Shown: positions 1 to 13,747, numbered from the stretch's first letter. The stretch is 64,000 bases of DNA from Mangifera indica (GCF_011075055.1 NC_058152.1:10524228-10588227); one strand, 5' to 3'. The notes: a model not told the origin generated them from the letters alone. Numbers and translations are program-made.

Positions 1-99
1 ATATGTTTAGTAAGTTCGACGAGTCCGAACCTGAGCCAAAGCTTGGGTTCACTAAAAACAAGTTGAGCCTTATTTGGGCTCGACTCGTATCCAACCCTA
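1..99. mobile_element. Right end of a hAT-type MITE cut by the window edge
   Basis: The segment ends in the inverse complement of TAGGGTTGGATNCGAG, the same terminal motif as the intact element at 26361-26637, and is rich in GAGCC/GGCTC words. The left part is outside the window, so no TSD can be checked. Family assignment is by terminal similarity only. Confidence 0.5.
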
Positions 100-440
100 G
101 GTGGGAATAAGTAGATAGGGAGAGATAACCCAGGTGGGAGGACAAAAGTGTAAGAGACAGTGAACTTTGCTATTTCTGGCGATGGTTTCAAAACCTTAAG
201 AGTAAAATTGTTATTTTTCAAACTTTGAGTAAGGAAAAATGTTAGATTTTCAAACTAAGAAATAAAAAATATTATAAAACTTTAGTTTTTAAAATTATTT
301 TGTTAAATAATGATTTTGTCTTTAATTTTACCAAAGAATTTTAACAGAATTTTGCTCATAGACGAAACTTTGAATTTTTTAAAGTTAGAAAGTAAAAGTT
401 TGAGATTACATCTAACCTTGGGGTGAAACAAATCTTTTAG
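100..440. mobile_element. Arm of a MULE-type non-autonomous element (fragment)
   Basis: The segment opens with GGTGGGAATAAG, the terminal motif of the MULE at 13748-19077, and contains the family phrases 'ttcaaaacctt' and 'ttttcaaactaag' in the same order as those arms. No GGCCAAAG terminus or 9-bp TSD could be assigned, so it is a diverged or broken copy. Confidence 0.35.
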
Positions 441-3400
441 TTATTATATAATAATATATTATTTATATACTTAATTATATTTAAAACTGTATACCGATTG
501 ATTTATTGAAGGTTAAATATGTAATCTCGATAGAAAAAAAATAAAACCAACCACAATCATGCTTAATTACTAAAACACCCTTAGTCTTTTTCAACTCAAC
601 CGCAGTTAAACTGTCTAGTGTTTAACTGCACTATTTGTGTTCTGTACTTTTGTTGTTCCCATTACAGTTAAAAAAAAATATCCTGAAAATCATAAATTTA
701 CCAAATCACCCTCGGAAACAGATAGGGAGCTTCCACTGTCAAGGGACAATTACGTAGTTAACCACATGAGTACTAGATTTACTGTTGGATACAGAGAAGC
801 CAACCACTGATAGTTTCTAACATCACCAGTTCAATGTCCACCGTCAGATCTGATCAACGGTCAGAAACAGCGGGAGACAAATGGGCCTCACCGTACAGTG
901 CCCATTCTGCCCAAGTATTTAAAAATATTGACGAAAGAGAATCTAGTTGCAGCGCGTGGTAACCACGCACAAATAATTTAACAATGAAGTGATTTGTCAG
1001 GTACATGGTGAGGCCGAACTGTACAAAATTGATGTTGTTTTGTCACTTATGGAACGCCGTGGCCCACGGCTGATTGGAGCGTGCTTACACCGTAAACAGG
1101 TGAGATTGGGGTTGTGCTAAGAAATAATTAATGATATGGTCAGTGTTTGGATTGAGACAGTCCCTTTGATACACGAGCGAGAGTGACAGTATAAGGACAG
1201 TCTTGCCATTACGTTTTTGTGGATGCTTTCACACGCATGGTTATCTATACGGTTTATTGATAAAATTTATAGTTATTTATTAAAATAGTAATATATTATT
1301 ATTTATATATAATATTATACATATAATATCATTTAATTTTTATAATTAAATAAAAATAATATTATATTCATAAATAATATACACAATTTTATATAAAAAT
1401 AATGATGTATCATTATATAATTAAATAGTTAAAATTATAGATAAAATAATATTTAATTATACGATGATACGTTATTATCTGTATATATAATTTTATTGAT
1501 TGAATAATGCTATTAACACTTATAACTAATATTAAATTAATATCAAATAATGATATATTACTATATAATTGTATATTATTTTATAATTAAATTCAAATTA
1601 TATAATTAAATAGTGAAATATTTTTAAAATATTATTATAAATATAATTATGCAATGTATATGTTATTTTTTTAAATTTACTTAGGGTAAAAAATATTTTT
1701 TAAAATTTCGAAAAATAAAAAACAACTCAAAATTTTTTTGAATTTCCAAAAATTCTCATGAAAATTTTCCTTAACACTCCAAACATTTTCAAAAATCACA
1801 ATGCATCCCCAACTCATGATTTTGTGCCATTAACCATCCTATCAATATGGGTGCTACTAAATTTTTTTATTTTTAATTGAGATTAATATAAATTAGGATA
1901 AAAAAATATTTAATAAAATTTTTGAGATAAAGTGTTATTTAGACTGAGATTATTTTGTCTTCTCATCAATTTTATTTAAAAAAAACATATTTTTAAATAA
2001 ATTAACAAATTAGTCAAAAAATAATTTCTTCAAAGTTGGCGGATGAGAACTGTCATTTCATCAAGCCTTGGGTTGGATGATACTTTGGCCTAAGTTTATT
2101 TAATAAAACTGTAATCATATTTTAATTTATTTTGTAAAAATTATTTTCCATGATGTTAATTTAAATTAAAAATTAGTTTTGTTTTCATTAGTGCATTATT
2201 AATCAATAATATTTTCTATAATAATAATAATATGCATTTATATCATAATATATAATATAATATAAATAAAAAATAATATATAAAAAATTGATGTAAAATT
2301 ATATATATTTATTCGAATAGATAATTTTAATGATGTGAACTAATACATCTTTTCGGATAAGTAATAATGTGTAATGGTGTATATGTAAATTTAAGAATTT
2401 TATGGTGTTTGTGATATTTTTAAGATGATGATGTTGACAAGTGGAAATTTTGCTCAACCAATCCATTAGACCAAGATTAAAGTGACACTTGAATTGGTTA
2501 AATTGCGAATCTTTAAATAAAACTTAATCAAATCAGGTTGGACAATAAGTCTTGTTCGGACCAATTGAACCGACTAGCTCCATTAGGATGTCCGAACCAT
2601 GATTACTTTTACCCTTGCTAATTCTCATAAATGGAGTTTAAACAAAGGTATCATGGGTGCTAGTGGGTTTAATAATTTTTTTATTATCAAAAATAAAAAT
2701 TGTTTATAAAAATAAATTATTATTAAATTTATTAAGTATAAATTATTATTATTATATTTGATACAATTTAATAAGAATTGGTTCTCTATATAATAATTAT
2801 TGTATTTGATAGGAAGTAATAAAAAATACTAATATATTATTTTACTTAAATACTCTATGTATAATTAATATAAAATATATATTATGTTACTTGTTAAGTT
2901 GTTATATCAATTGAAATTAAGGATATTTATGTCTTAAACAACTAATAAATATGAATAGAATAGTAATAAAATTAAGATTACTTCGATAATTTTTTAATAT
3001 CTAAGGTGAATATGATAATCAGATAATCTTTTATATTACTTGTCACAGTACAATTAATAATAATAAATTATTAATTTTTTTATTCTGATAAATAAAACAA
3101 AATAATATTAGTAATAAAAGATAAATTGTCAAAGTTAATCTTTATATATTATAAACTAAACACCCCTAAAAACCAAATCCACTTTATTAATTTTGTGATC
3201 AAGAAGAACCCATACAATCAAAGAATTTAACTTTAAAAAAAAAAAAAAGATTAAAATACAATTTCAAAATTTGAAATATTTGTGATTTAATACGTTAAAA
3301 ATGATAGAAAACTTCCTCATTTTCTAATCAATAAAACTATATGTATCAACTTTAGATACGTAAATAAATACATATTTATATGTATTATCATATGATTATA

Positions 3401-6400
3401 TGATTTTAAATTAAGAATAAAATAATATTCAATCACGTGATGACATATAGTATGTACCAATTTATACATTCAGAATGAATATATATAATATTGCTCTTTA
3501 AATTTATGCTATTAGAGATTAAAGTTACATGTGTAATTGTTTAGTTAAAGTGGAGAGTTATATGATAGATGTCACCATAATCTCAATATAAAAGCAAAGT
3601 GATTTCATTATGAACAATGTCATATATACATAATTTTGATATATAAATAATATATTATTATGTGATTGAATATTACTTTATTATTAATTTAAAATTATCT
3701 ATTCACACGATAACACATTATTTAAATACTCAAATTATATATAAAAAAATGTATATACGTGGTTTTATTATTTAAATATAACTGTAATTACTGAAATTAT
3801 GAAAAGTAATTCTAAAACAATAAGAAATTGATATTTGATATTAGAAAGACCGTGGACTTTATGGTAAATATCAACCCTTATTTCCTATTTGTAACTTCTG
3901 AATAAGATCATTTTCACTTATAAGCAAATTTGACTAAGGAGAAATTTTAATCACATAATATATATATTTTACCTTTTTTATCACCATGCCAATGTACTAG
4001 AATAACTCTAAAATTCATTATTAATCATTTGTATTTTGGTTATAAATACCAATATTTTTAGAATCGAACGAATCTTAATTTGATAAAAATGACTATTTGG
4101 TCTAATTGATAGCTAAACCGATTAACTATCCAAAGACTATATTCAAAAACTTTTGTGTAATTTATTATTAAATATATAATTTAACTTATTTAACATTAAA
4201 ATAACTTAATTTGATAGTATATATATTAAAATTAACTTAGTTTTTATAATTAATTTAAAAAAAAAAACAATTTTTTATATTGGCAAGTCAAATCCTGTTT
4301 TATACATGATCTAATTGATTTGATTAGCAATTAACGGTTCAACTGGGTTAACTTATTGATTTGATCTGGCTTTTTAAACCCATGATAAATATTCTAAATA
4401 ATATAACTATGCATATGCACGTTGAGTACATAATTGGGTATATAGATAATATGTAATTACGTGATTGGAGGATTTTGAATTAAAAAAAAAGTTTAATTTA
4501 ATTATATGATGATATATAATCTACGTATTTAATTGTGTATTCAAAAATTTCTATGTATAATATTGCTCAATTTTAGTTATTCCAACTTCTAAATTAATAT
4601 GACGCCTAATTAATACTATTTTTAATTAAAAAAAAAAAAAACGTATACTTTTTTGAAAGCAACATAGAACTAGAAAAGAGAAATACTATATATACATATT
4701 TTTTATACACAATTTAAATACATAAATAATATATTATTAAGTGATACTTTATTTTTAATTCGAAATTATCTAATCGTATTATAATATATTATTTGTATAT
4801 TCAAATATATAAAATATAGATATATGTATGATTTTATTGTTCGTAAAATGATATTATTTTATCTATTAATCACAAATTTAAACTATAAATTCGAATTAAA
4901 TTTTAAACTTATAGATTAAACCAAATTCGAACTACCCTGTAGAGTTGACTTAATCTGTATCCATGCCTAGCGAAACCACATGAAAAACTAATATTAGTTC
5001 ATTTTCCTGTTTTTCCTTTCATGTTTTTACTGAATTTTCCGAGGAATCAATATATTTCTTATTAATGCAAATTCCATCTCAATAATAAAATAATAAAGAT
5101 AAAAAAGTATTGGAAGACAAAATTAAATTAATATTTAATTAAAAAAATTAATGGATGGAATCTCATTTAATTGAAAGTGATGGATCAGTCGTTGATCACA
5201 CGAACGCTGAGAAAAGCTAGAGAGATAAAGAGATGGTTTTAGAGAGATAAAATATATTAAAATATTAAATATAAAAGTTAAAAAATTAAAATAAAGTAAA
5301 AATAATTTATTACTAAAATTTAACTTTATTCATGTTACACATCATCACCTCATCAAAACCAAATCCATGATCTCTTTTAAGATAGAAGCTACAATAAGTT
5401 AAGACAAGCAAAATGACAATTTGCCCACGAAAATATTTAAAGAGTAAAAAGTAAATATTCAATAAAAAAATTCTAAAATTTGAAATTATTTAGTTTCGAA
5501 GGGGTATTTAAAACCATACTATATTAACTGATTTGACCGTATTTATAATATTTATAATTAAATTTTATATTAATAAAATAAAATAAAAAGATATCAAATA
5601 TATTTGTATATCTCATATTGATTAAAGTTATAAAAATTTAAAAATAAAATTATGATAAATTATCTATCTAAAGTGACAGTGAATCTACTATTAAATCAGA
5701 GATATTACAATATTGACATAGAATAATTTTTTTTTTTATGGAATTAATGCTCGTTTATATTATATCAGAAAAATTAAAATTTATTTCTAAATTCGAATTC
5801 AAAACTGAAACCCTTTTAAACCTTCATAATCTAAAAAATAAAAGACCTCTAATAATACAAAGAGAATATAAAAATAATACAAACTTTATTTCCATTTATA
5901 ATAATATCAAAGTGTTAAAATTTTTATTTTAATTAATTATAATTGAAAAATATAAAAGCTGGACCCAGTTGAGAAGGGCCAATAATTATAATAATAAAGA
6001 AATTATTCCATTTACATTCATATTTAGAAATACTACTCGCAATAAAAATAATAAATAAATAAATGTGTAAAACAAGTTGAATTCGGGTTCGGATTTCTTA
6101 GTTTAAGCTCTCAAGCCGAATTTACAACTTAACTGGTGTAAAATATTAATAAATTGTTAAATATTTAAAAATTATTATTCATATTTTTAAAATCTTATTT
6201 TAAATTTTAAGATAATAGATAAATATATAAATTATAAAATTTAAAATAATATGTCGAAGGTTAGGGTTTAATTGAGTCAAGCTTAGAGCAAGTAATACTC
6301 TACTTGCTTGGACTCAATTACACCTTTAGACATATAGGTTAATATTGACCGAATTGAGTATGAACACCATTTAACTTGAGTTGAATTTGAATGAAAAATA

Positions 6401-7330
6401 GGACAATTCACATTTACAAAGTCAAAATTAAGGGTAACTTGAGTTCAACTTAATTTTTAAGTTTGAAATTTGAAGCTCAACTAAAGTTTGTAATTTAAAT
6501 TCATAACTCGAATTTGTGGCTTGAATTTGCGATTCGAGTATATGACTCATCAACAAAATTAATGTCATTTGATAATTATTTGATATGACTTAAACCAAAT
6601 CATAAGTGAAGCTCAAATTGAATTGATCTACCACTCAACTTGTGATAGGATAAAGCCGAATTCTTTAGCATAAATTCAGTTTAATTTTAGAAATAAGTCA
6701 ACCCTTCTAGAGATAGATACAAACCGAGTCAAGTTCAAACATTTCTTGACTTGAGTTTGACTGACGTTAAAAATGGATGGGCTTAAGTTTATTGAGCCAA
6801 AATTAATGATAGCTTGAGTTCAATTTAAATAAAAACATTTTTGCTCAAATTCATGATTAAAATTTATAACTCAAATTCGTGTTTCTGATTCGTATTTTAT
6901 TGACAAAATAATCTTTTTTTGTTTAATAATAGGTAAAATAACATCGTTTTGAACTTAAATAATGAATTTAAGTTATAAATTTGAATTATAAATTCTAATT
7001 TAACTCAAATTATAAATTCAAATTTGAGTTTGATTTTAATAAATTTAAATTGAATTAAATTAAATCGAGCCTAACTTTTGAAATTGGATGAGTTCAATTC
7101 GAATTGAATTTTATCCGGATATAAATGTGTGGTTTTGACCTAAAAATTACACGCAATTAATTGTAACTATTATCAATATATAAAGTATTACAGAATCTTA
7201 CTCATCACGTTGTGTGTAAAGTACCTAGAAAGACAAAATTATCACATAATTTTGTAAGGATTGAAGAACAAAAACCCTAGTTTAGAGTTTAAGAGTTTTC
7301 CTCGGAAACATGAAAAGTAATTAATTAATT
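441..7330. other. AT-rich intergenic spacer upstream of BRI1
   Basis: I see no gene in this stretch. It is strongly AT-rich with stops in all frames; the only longer ORF (5738-5932) has low-complexity AT-driven composition. About 700-1230 is less AT-rich and promoter-like, with a hairpin GCGTGGT-A-ACCACGC at 954-968. Copies of the 'CAATAAAACTATATGTA' MITE family lie near 3329-3496, 3610-3765, 4395-4561 and 4682-4840. About 6070-7110 is a degenerate mosaic of 'gagttcaatttgaattc' words, typical of decayed GC-rich MITEs. About 2660-3171 ends in 'aaacacccct' and resembles the element at 39113. Confidence 0.6.
3329..3496. mobile_element. MITE, 'CAATAAAACTATATGTA' family
   Basis: It begins CAATAAAACTATATGTA and ends in ATTGCTC, with a self-complementary centre ('atcatatgattatatgatttt' against 'aatattcaatcacgtgatgac'). 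This is the architecture of the better preserved copy at 29285-29465. Flanks are too diverged for a clear TSD. Confidence 0.5.
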
Positions 7331-7382
7331 AAATCTAAATCTAAATTAATTAAAAATTAAAGCTATGTGAAACAAAGAGTGT

Positions 7383-7409
7383 CACATGGCATGTGAGCAA
7401 CAGCTGTTG
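7383..7409. promoter_or_regulatory. Two adjacent E-box palindromes upstream of BRI1
   Basis: CACATGGCATGTG (7383-7395) is an odd-centred palindrome containing CACATG and CATGTG. CAACAGCTGTTG (7398-7409) is a perfect 12-bp palindrome centred on CAGCTG. All three cores fit CANNTG, the E-box class bound by bHLH factors and by BES1/BZR1-type brassinosteroid factors. They lie about 335 bp before the BRI1 start codon. Feedback control by brassinosteroid factors is inferred; only the motifs are seen. Confidence 0.45.
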
Positions 7410-7456
7410 TGTCCACACTTCAACTTGACTTGAGAAACACCGCTCTCAAACTTTTA

Positions 7457-7510
7457 ATTTCTTTCACTTTCGTCCCTTCAATACTTTGATTTCTTTCACT
7501 TTCATCCCTT
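7457..7510 (+). repeat. 22-bp pyrimidine direct repeat in the BRI1 promoter/leader
   Basis: Two copies of a pyrimidine-rich 22-mer (7457-7478 and 7489-7510, starting atttctttcactttc) differ at one base. They lie 32 bp apart, just upstream of the likely leader, whose AC-rich 'acaaaacaacaacaaac' run follows near 7590-7615. CT-rich repeats are common in plant core promoters and 5' leaders. Confidence 0.5.
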
Positions 7511-7665
7511 TTGTTAATAATTATTGTTTTTAGTTATTTAACTTGTTATTTTTTCCTTCACTGCTGCAGCTTCCATCCCACACACAGCTCTTAAGCACAA
7601 AACAACAACAAACAACCAAGAGACCAACACAGCTTTCCTTCTTCCTCATTCCTGAGCTCTCTCTA

Positions 7666-7686
7666 ATGGCTGAAAGTAACCCCTAA
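7666..7686 (+). CDS. Six-codon upstream ORF in the BRI1 leader
   Basis: ATG GCT GAA AGT AAC CCC TAA encodes MAESNP and ends 53 nt before the BRI1 start codon. Its start has C at -3 and G at +4; the BRI1 start has T at -3 and G at +4, so neither context is clearly stronger. The leader has no obvious intron, so the uORF should be in the mRNA if transcription starts upstream of 7666. Its translation is inferred; only the ORF is seen. Confidence 0.5.
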   Translation: MAESNP

Positions 7687-7739
7687 AGAGTTCTTTCTCT
7701 CAAAGCTCCAAGCTTTAAGGCTTCTTAACTAAGTTCTCT

Positions 7740-10700
7740 ATGGCTAGCGTTACAACTTTCTCCTTCTTGTTTCTTTTACTTCTTTCTCAGAGTTCTCTTT
7801 CTTCTTCTTCTTCAACTTCTGCAAAAAACCCGGATGCTCAACAGTTGATCAACTTCAAACTTGCTCTACCAGACCCTTCTGTGCTGAAAAACTGGCAATT
7901 AGACCAGAACCCATGTAGCTTCGATGGTGTAAAATGTAATGAAACAAGAGTTTCTTCGATAGACCTTACTTCTCTTCATTTGAACACCGATTTTCATCTT
8001 GTTGCTTCTTATCTTTTGACTCTTGAAAATCTCCAAACTCTGTTTCTGCAAAACACCAATCTTTCAGGCACCATTATTCTCCCTCCTGGATCTAAGTGCA
8101 GCTCATATTTGACCTCCATAGATCTGTCTCACAACAGCTTATCCGGGTCGCTGTCCCTTTTGTCCAACTGGGCTTCTTGTTCAAGCTTGAAAGGTCTCAA
8201 TCTCTCAAGTAATCTTCTTGCTTTTTCAGGAAAAGAGTCTGGTGGGTTGAAACTCAGTTTGGAGTCTCTTGATCTTTCTTATAATAATCAGATTTCAGGC
8301 CCCAATGTTATTCCATGGATTGTCTACAATGGTTGTGAGGACTTAAAGTTGCTAGCTTTGAAGGGCAACAAAGTGACAGGAGAGATAAATGTATCAAAGT
8401 GCAAGAATATAAAGTTCTTGGATGTTTCTGCAAACAATATCTCAATGCCTATGCCTGCTTTTGGTGATTGTTTAGCCTTGGAGCATCTTGATATCTCGGC
8501 TAATAAGTTCAATTTTGATATTGCTCATGCAATCTCAGCTTGTGAAAAGCTCACTTTCTTGAACATTTCTAGCAACCAATTTGGAGGCCAAGTTCCTGTG
8601 CTCTCTTCAGCTGAAAATTTGCAGTATTTTCTCCTGGGAAACAATTTTTTTCAAGGGGAGATTCCTCTGCAACTAGCTCATTCTTGTTCAAGTCTTGTCA
8701 AGCTCGATCTTTCTTCTAATAATTTGTCTGGTACGGTTCCAAGCAGCTTCAGCTCTTGCTCTTCATTGGCCTCTCTTGATATTTCTAATAACAAATTCTC
8801 AGGTGAATTGCCTGTGGACACTTTCTTGCAAATGAGTAGCTTGAAGGAGCTTGTTTTATCCTTTAATGATTTCACTGGTGTTCTGCCTGATTCTTTGTCA
8901 AAACTCACCAACTTGGAGACTTTGGATCTGAGTTCAAATAATTTCTCAGATTCTATTCCTGCTAATTTGTGTCAGGATCCTGGAAATAGCTTGAAAGAGT
9001 TGTATCTTGCTAACAATTTGCTTACTGGTTTCATTCCTCCAACCCTTAGTAACTGTTCACAGCTTGTTTCTCTCCATTTGAGCTTCAATCGTCTCTCTGG
9101 AACTATCCCTTCAAGCTTGGGCTCTCTGTCCAAGCTTCAGGATTTGAAGCTGTGGTTGAATAATCTCCATGGGGAGATTCCACAGGAGCTTGGTAACATT
9201 CAAACATTGCAGACATTGATTCTTGACTTCAACCAGTTGTCTGGACCCATCCCTTCTGGTTTAAGCAACTGCACCAATTTAACTTGGATCTCATTGTCGA
9301 ATAACCAGCTGAGCGGTGAGATTCCCCGTTGGATTGGCAAGCTTTCGAACCTCGCGATTCTCAAGCTCAGTAACAACTCCTTTTTTGGTAGCATCCCACC
9401 TGAGCTTGGTGATTGTAGGAGCCTAATTTGGTTGGATCTTAATACCAATAACTTGAATGGATCCATCCCTCCTGCATTGTTCAAACAGTCGGGTAAAATC
9501 GCGGTGAATTTCATTGCAGGAAAGAAGTATGTTTACATTAAGAATGATGGTAGTAAGGAGTGCCATGGAGCAGGAAATTTGCTTGAGTTTGCAGGAATTA
9601 GACAGGAGCAGTTGAACAGAATTTCAATCAAGAACCCCTGTAACTTCACTAGAGTGTATAAAGGGCTCACCCAGCCCACATTTAACAACAATGGATCAAT
9701 GATGTTTTTCGATATTTCATACAATAAGCTGTCAGGAACCATTCCGAAGGAGATTGGCACCATGTCAACTCTCTATATCTTGAATTTGGGGCACAACAGT
9801 TTCTCGGGTTCTATTCCATTGGAGCTGGGAGACCTAACGCTTCTTAACATTCTTGACCTCTCGAGCAATGATCTTGAAGGGACGATTCCAACATCGATGA
9901 GTTCTCTTAGCTTTCTGGCAGAGGTTGATCTGTCGAACAACCATCTCACTGGAATGATTCCTGAAGGCGGACAGCTTGAAACTTTTCCACCTTCGAAATT
10001 TATCAACAATTCAGGCCTTTGTGGATTGCCTCTTTCTCCATGTGGGAAAGATCCTACAACAAGGGTGAATTCTCAGCATAATAAGTCTGATAGGACACCA
10101 GCTGCTCTTGTGCGCAGCATTGCAATGGGATTGTTGTTCTCCCTGTTCTGCATCTTTGGTTTGATCATAGTTGGTGTGGAAATGAAGAAAAGGAGGAAAA
10201 AGAAAGATTCAACTCTTGATGTTTATATCGACAGTCGATCACATTCTGGCACTGCAAACACCAGTTGGAAGCTAACCGGAGCTCGCGAAGCATTAAGCAT
10301 TAACCTTGCTACATTTGAGAAGCCCCTAAGAAAGCTTACCTTTGCAGATCTTCTTGAAGCCACCAATGGCTTCCACAATGACAGTCTTATAGGTTCTGGT
10401 GGTTTTGGCGATGTCTATAAGGCTCAACTGAAAGATGGAAGCATTGTTGCAATCAAGAAACTGATACATATCAGTGGACAAGGTGATCGAGAATTCACAG
10501 CAGAAATGGAAACCATTGGGAAAATCAAGCATCGGAACCTTGTACCTCTTTTGGGCTATTGCAAGGTAGGTGAAGAGCGGCTTCTAGTTTACGAGTACAT
10601 GAGGTATGGAAGTTTAGAAGATGTTTTACATGATCAGAAGAGAGCTGGGATCAAGCTAAACTGGGCTGCAAGGAGGAAAATTGCAATTGGAGCTGCAAGA

Positions 10701-11321
10701 GGGTTAGCTTTTCTTCACCACAATTGCACCCCACACATTATACACAGGGACATGAAATCGAGCAATGTCCTGCTCGATGAACACCTTGAAGCCAGAGTGT
10801 CGGATTTTGGAATGGCTAGACTTATGAGTGCAGTCGATACACATCTGAGTGTCAGCACACTAGCGGGCACACCTGGTTATGTGCCTCCTGAATACTACCA
10901 GAGCTTTAGATGTTCAACGAAAGGCGATGTTTACAGTTATGGTGTAGTGTTGCTGGAGTTGCTAACAGGAAAAAGGCCAACAGATTCAGCAGATTTTGGT
11001 GACAATAACCTTGTAGGATGGGTGAAGCAGCATGCAAAACTCAAAATAAGCAACGTTTTCGACCCAGAACTCATGAAAGAGGATTCAAGCCTTGAGATTG
11101 AGCTTCTGCAACACTTGCATGTAGCGTGTGCATGCTTAGACGATCGACCATGGAAACGACCAACAATGATTCAGGTTATGGCAATGTTCAAGGAGATTCA
11201 AGCTGGTTCTGGGCTTGATTCGCAATCTACCATTGCCACTGATGATGGAGGTTTCACTAGTACAGTCGAAATGGTTAATATGACCATAAGCGAAGCCCCC
11301 GAACTAAGCAACAAGGCATAG
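7740..11321 (+). CDS. BRI1: Brassinosteroid receptor kinase BRI1
   Basis: This is a leucine-rich-repeat receptor kinase of the plasma membrane that binds brassinolide and, with a BAK1/SERK co-receptor, signals through BSK/BIN2 to BZR1/BES1. The single exon of 1193 residues is close to the Arabidopsis length of 1196. A signal peptide covers about 1-22. Cys pairs flank the LRRs (C59/C66 and C761/C768). The LRR array is interrupted by the steroid-binding island at about 585-655, with the motifs [10 protein letters not shown] and [11 protein letters not shown]. The membrane span is about 791-813, followed by KKRRKKK. The kinase has GSGGFG at 885-890, VAIK lysine K906, HRD at 1002-1004 and DFG at 1022-1024; the activation segment [19 protein letters not shown] is intact. 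The start is the first in-frame ATG ahead of the signal peptide. Family recognition is by near-identity of island and kinase to BRI1, which separates it from BRL1-3. Nothing looks broken. Confidence 0.97.
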   Translation: MASVTTFSFLFLLLLSQSSLSSSSSTSAKNPDAQQLINFKLALPDPSVLKNWQLDQNPCSFDGVKCNETRVSSIDLTSLHLNTDFHLVASYLLTLENLQTLFLQNTNLSGTIILPPGSKCSSYLTSIDLSHNSLSGSLSLLSNWASCSSLKGLNLSSNLLAFSGKESGGLKLSLESLDLSYNNQISGPNVIPWIVYNGCEDLKLLALKGNKVTGEINVSKCKNIKFLDVSANNISMPMPAFGDCLALEHLDISANKFNFDIAHAISACEKLTFLNISSNQFGGQVPVLSSAENLQYFLLGNNFFQGEIPLQLAHSCSSLVKLDLSSNNLSGTVPSSFSSCSSLASLDISNNKFSGELPVDTFLQMSSLKELVLSFNDFTGVLPDSLSKLTNLETLDLSSNNFSDSIPANLCQDPGNSLKELYLANNLLTGFIPPTLSNCSQLVSLHLSFNRLSGTIPSSLGSLSKLQDLKLWLNNLHGEIPQELGNIQTLQTLILDFNQLSGPIPSGLSNCTNLTWISLSNNQLSGEIPRWIGKLSNLAILKLSNNSFFGSIPPELGDCRSLIWLDLNTNNLNGSIPPALFKQSGKIAVNFIAGKKYVYIKNDGSKECHGAGNLLEFAGIRQEQLNRISIKNPCNFTRVYKGLTQPTFNNNGSMMFFDISYNKLSGTIPKEIGTMSTLYILNLGHNSFSGSIPLELGDLTLLNILDLSSNDLEGTIPTSMSSLSFLAEVDLSNNHLTGMIPEGGQLETFPPSKFINNSGLCGLPLSPCGKDPTTRVNSQHNKSDRTPAALVRSIAMGLLFSLFCIFGLIIVGVEMKKRRKKKDSTLDVYIDSRSHSGTANTSWKLTGAREALSINLATFEKPLRKLTFADLLEATNGFHNDSLIGSGGFGDVYKAQLKDGSIVAIKKLIHISGQGDREFTAEMETIGKIKHRNLVPLLGYCKVGEERLLVYEYMRYGSLEDVLHDQKRAGIKLNWAARRKIAIGAARGLAFLHHNCTPHIIHRDMKSSNVLLDEHLEARVSDFGMARLMSAVDTHLSVSTLAGTPGYVPPEYYQSFRCSTKGDVYSYGVVLLELLTGKRPTDSADFGDNNLVGWVKQHAKLKISNVFDPELMKEDSSLEIELLQHLHVACACLDDRPWKRPTMIQVMAMFKEIQAGSGLDSQSTIATDDGGFTSTVEMVNMTISEAPELSNKA

Positions 11322-11600
11322 AACAACAAACCCACATTCGAATCGAATTTGACCAGTTTTCGACTAGAATTCTTTGAAACAAAGAAAGAGGGTGTATGGT
11401 AATGATCCCATTCAGCTGCCTAAAGAATTTTCCCTCTTCTTTCCCACTTGAAAAAAAACTCAAAAATGTGGCAGGAAAAAATTTGCCTTTGTATCTTTAC
11501 CAGTTTAATGTATGTATCTCTTGTATCCCTTTTAAAATTCTTGTTATTTATACATAAAAAGGCTGTTCATCTTTGCTAGAAAATGTGTAAATATACAATG
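11322..11600 (+). other. BRI1 3' UTR and polyadenylation region
   Basis: No ORF follows the stop. A TGTAT-rich stretch near 11508-11530 (tgtatgtatctcttgtat) and A-rich words near 11546-11560 resemble plant far- and near-upstream polyadenylation elements. The exact cleavage site cannot be read from sequence. Confidence 0.35.
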
Positions 11601-13747
11601 CCAATTTGTTTTCCTAAGTTGGTTTCTTGATTAGATTTTGATTTGTGACTTGAAGTCATCAATTGTGACCAATTGGAGAGTTGTTTTGGCCTTTTATTTT
11701 GCTCAATTTGTTCCTATTCATTCTCTCTTTATGTATCCAGTTTTAAGTATTCAATTAGGTATTCAGATGATGTGTTATAATGTGATTTAATAATTTTTAT
11801 TTTAGAATACAATAATATTTAATTATACGATGATATATTATCTGAATATTCAATTAAAAACTTTAAATTAGATACTAATAGCCTTCTTTGTGCCGAAAAC
11901 TCTGGATTTGTGTAACTGTTCATACACATCAAAATTCTTTCGAGGACATGAACTTTGATTTCTTTGAAAGTGGTCCTTAAAGATTTACTCAAAATGGGCC
12001 ATTCCTCTTTTACTTGGTTTCAGTGTTGTGGGGTTGTTCCAGGCTATAAAATGGACCAATAAGAATTGTGGGCCTATTAATTAAATACTAAAGAAAGCAA
12101 TACAAATACAATAATTGGGCAAGTTTTTTGAGCCCCTTGAGGTTTAAATCATCATCCATGACATCCCTTGTAGTTTAAAAAATACCAATCTCAATTATAT
12201 CTTGGAAGTTGTGTTGTGTGAGGGGGAAGATCTTATTTAAGCTAGTATGTATCATATTCATGACTTAACTAGAACATGTCGATTTTGAACTAGAGTTCCA
12301 ACTCAGCTTAAAATTGATTCATTTGTACCCTTATGATGATACTTTTCGCTTCACTTGCAATTTTTTTTAATAACAAAGAATTTTATTCGAATTAAATCAC
12401 CTTTTTAAGACTAAACTAATCACATTGAATAAATCAAACTATAAATACAATGATCAACTTTATAACCATTGTACTAAATAAATTAAAATTTTAATTTAAA
12501 AATATCGTTAAAAGATATTTAAACTCGTACTTTTTTATACATAAAACTTCTTTTGTTATTACTCAAATAACTCCTTGGAGATACAGTAACATTGTGCACC
12601 AACTTAAACTCAAGTTTAAGTTGAATATTATGTTATAATATATAGATATTAAGAATTGACATAATATAATATAATTTACTGATTTTAAATTAAAAATTAA
12701 GTAAATAAATTATTAATATCCTTGATGCCTATAAGTTAGTTCCTATTATAGTATTACTTAAATAGTTTTTTTAAAAACAAATTTGAGTTTAAAAAAGGGT
12801 AATTTCATCTACCCCTAAAAGATTGTTGAGTTTTCAAAATAATTATTACCTGCCCATAGTAATAATAATTAAAAAAATTATACAAAATATTTAATTTTTT
12901 AATTTTTAAATATTACTTTGAAATAAATAAACATAAACAAATGAAATAAATTTGCTAAAATAGAACACAGGATTATTATTTTCAAAACAAATCAAATTCT
13001 AACACACTAAATTTGGTCAAATTTTGGGGATCAATTCAAATCAAGATAGTAGATTAGATTCCAACATAACAATAATTTAAATTCAATTAATTTTTAATTT
13101 CAAACCCACCAACAATATTATATTTTATATCATAATTAAAAAAATTATAATATATTATGATAGTCAATTCACACTCTCTAGCTCCATCCATGCATGAATC
13201 TCAGATCCAAAGAAAGGGAATTAGGGTTTTAATTAATTTATTAATTAATTTAAACCCTAATCAGATTGATACAATGTCACAATTTGCTGTCTCCTAATTA
13301 AATTAATTGTAATTAGCAATATAATTAAATATTGTAATCAAGCTCTTTTGTTTTGTTTTGTTTTGTTCTACAGCATGGGTTACAGCTTATTTCAAGTTGT
13401 AATCAACATTAAAATATAAATTATTGAATTTTGCAAAAGCTGTCGGGGCTATAATAATTAAATAAATAATTTATTTTATTTTGTTATTGTCTTGTTCTAT
13501 TTCATGAATTTGTACGGATATTTCCTCTGTAAAAAGGTACTTTTGTTGCATTACAGTCATGATTATCAGTGTTTTATGGTGTATCGTACGTTTTGTATAA
13601 TATAATATAATAATATAAATTAAACTAAATAATATTACACATATATAATTTTACATAATAATGTATTTATTTTAAAGTAATAATAAATAATTGATTATCA
13701 TATAATTATCTAAGAAAATATTTTAAAAATCTTCAAAGTTTTAAAAA
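11601..13747. other. AT-rich spacer downstream of BRI1
   Basis: No gene is visible. A degenerate MITE-like palindrome lies about 11750-11875 (paired 'tattcagatgatgtgttat' and 'cgatgatatattatctgaatattc'). At 13220-13261 a 42-bp inverted repeat has outer arms ATTAGGGTTT/AAACCCTAAT. The remainder is low-complexity AT sequence. Confidence 0.5.
13220..13261. repeat. 42-bp inverted repeat with telo-box arms
   Basis: Outer arms ATTAGGGTTT and AAACCCTAAT are perfectly complementary, and the AATTAATT-rich centre is nearly so. Each arm contains the AAACCCTAA telo-box word. It could form a cruciform or act as a paired binding site; no gene start is near. Confidence 0.5.

Noticed and set aside
8324..10532. 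Minus-strand ORFs opposite BRI1
   Set aside because: They are antisense shadows of a strongly conserved, intronless coding frame.
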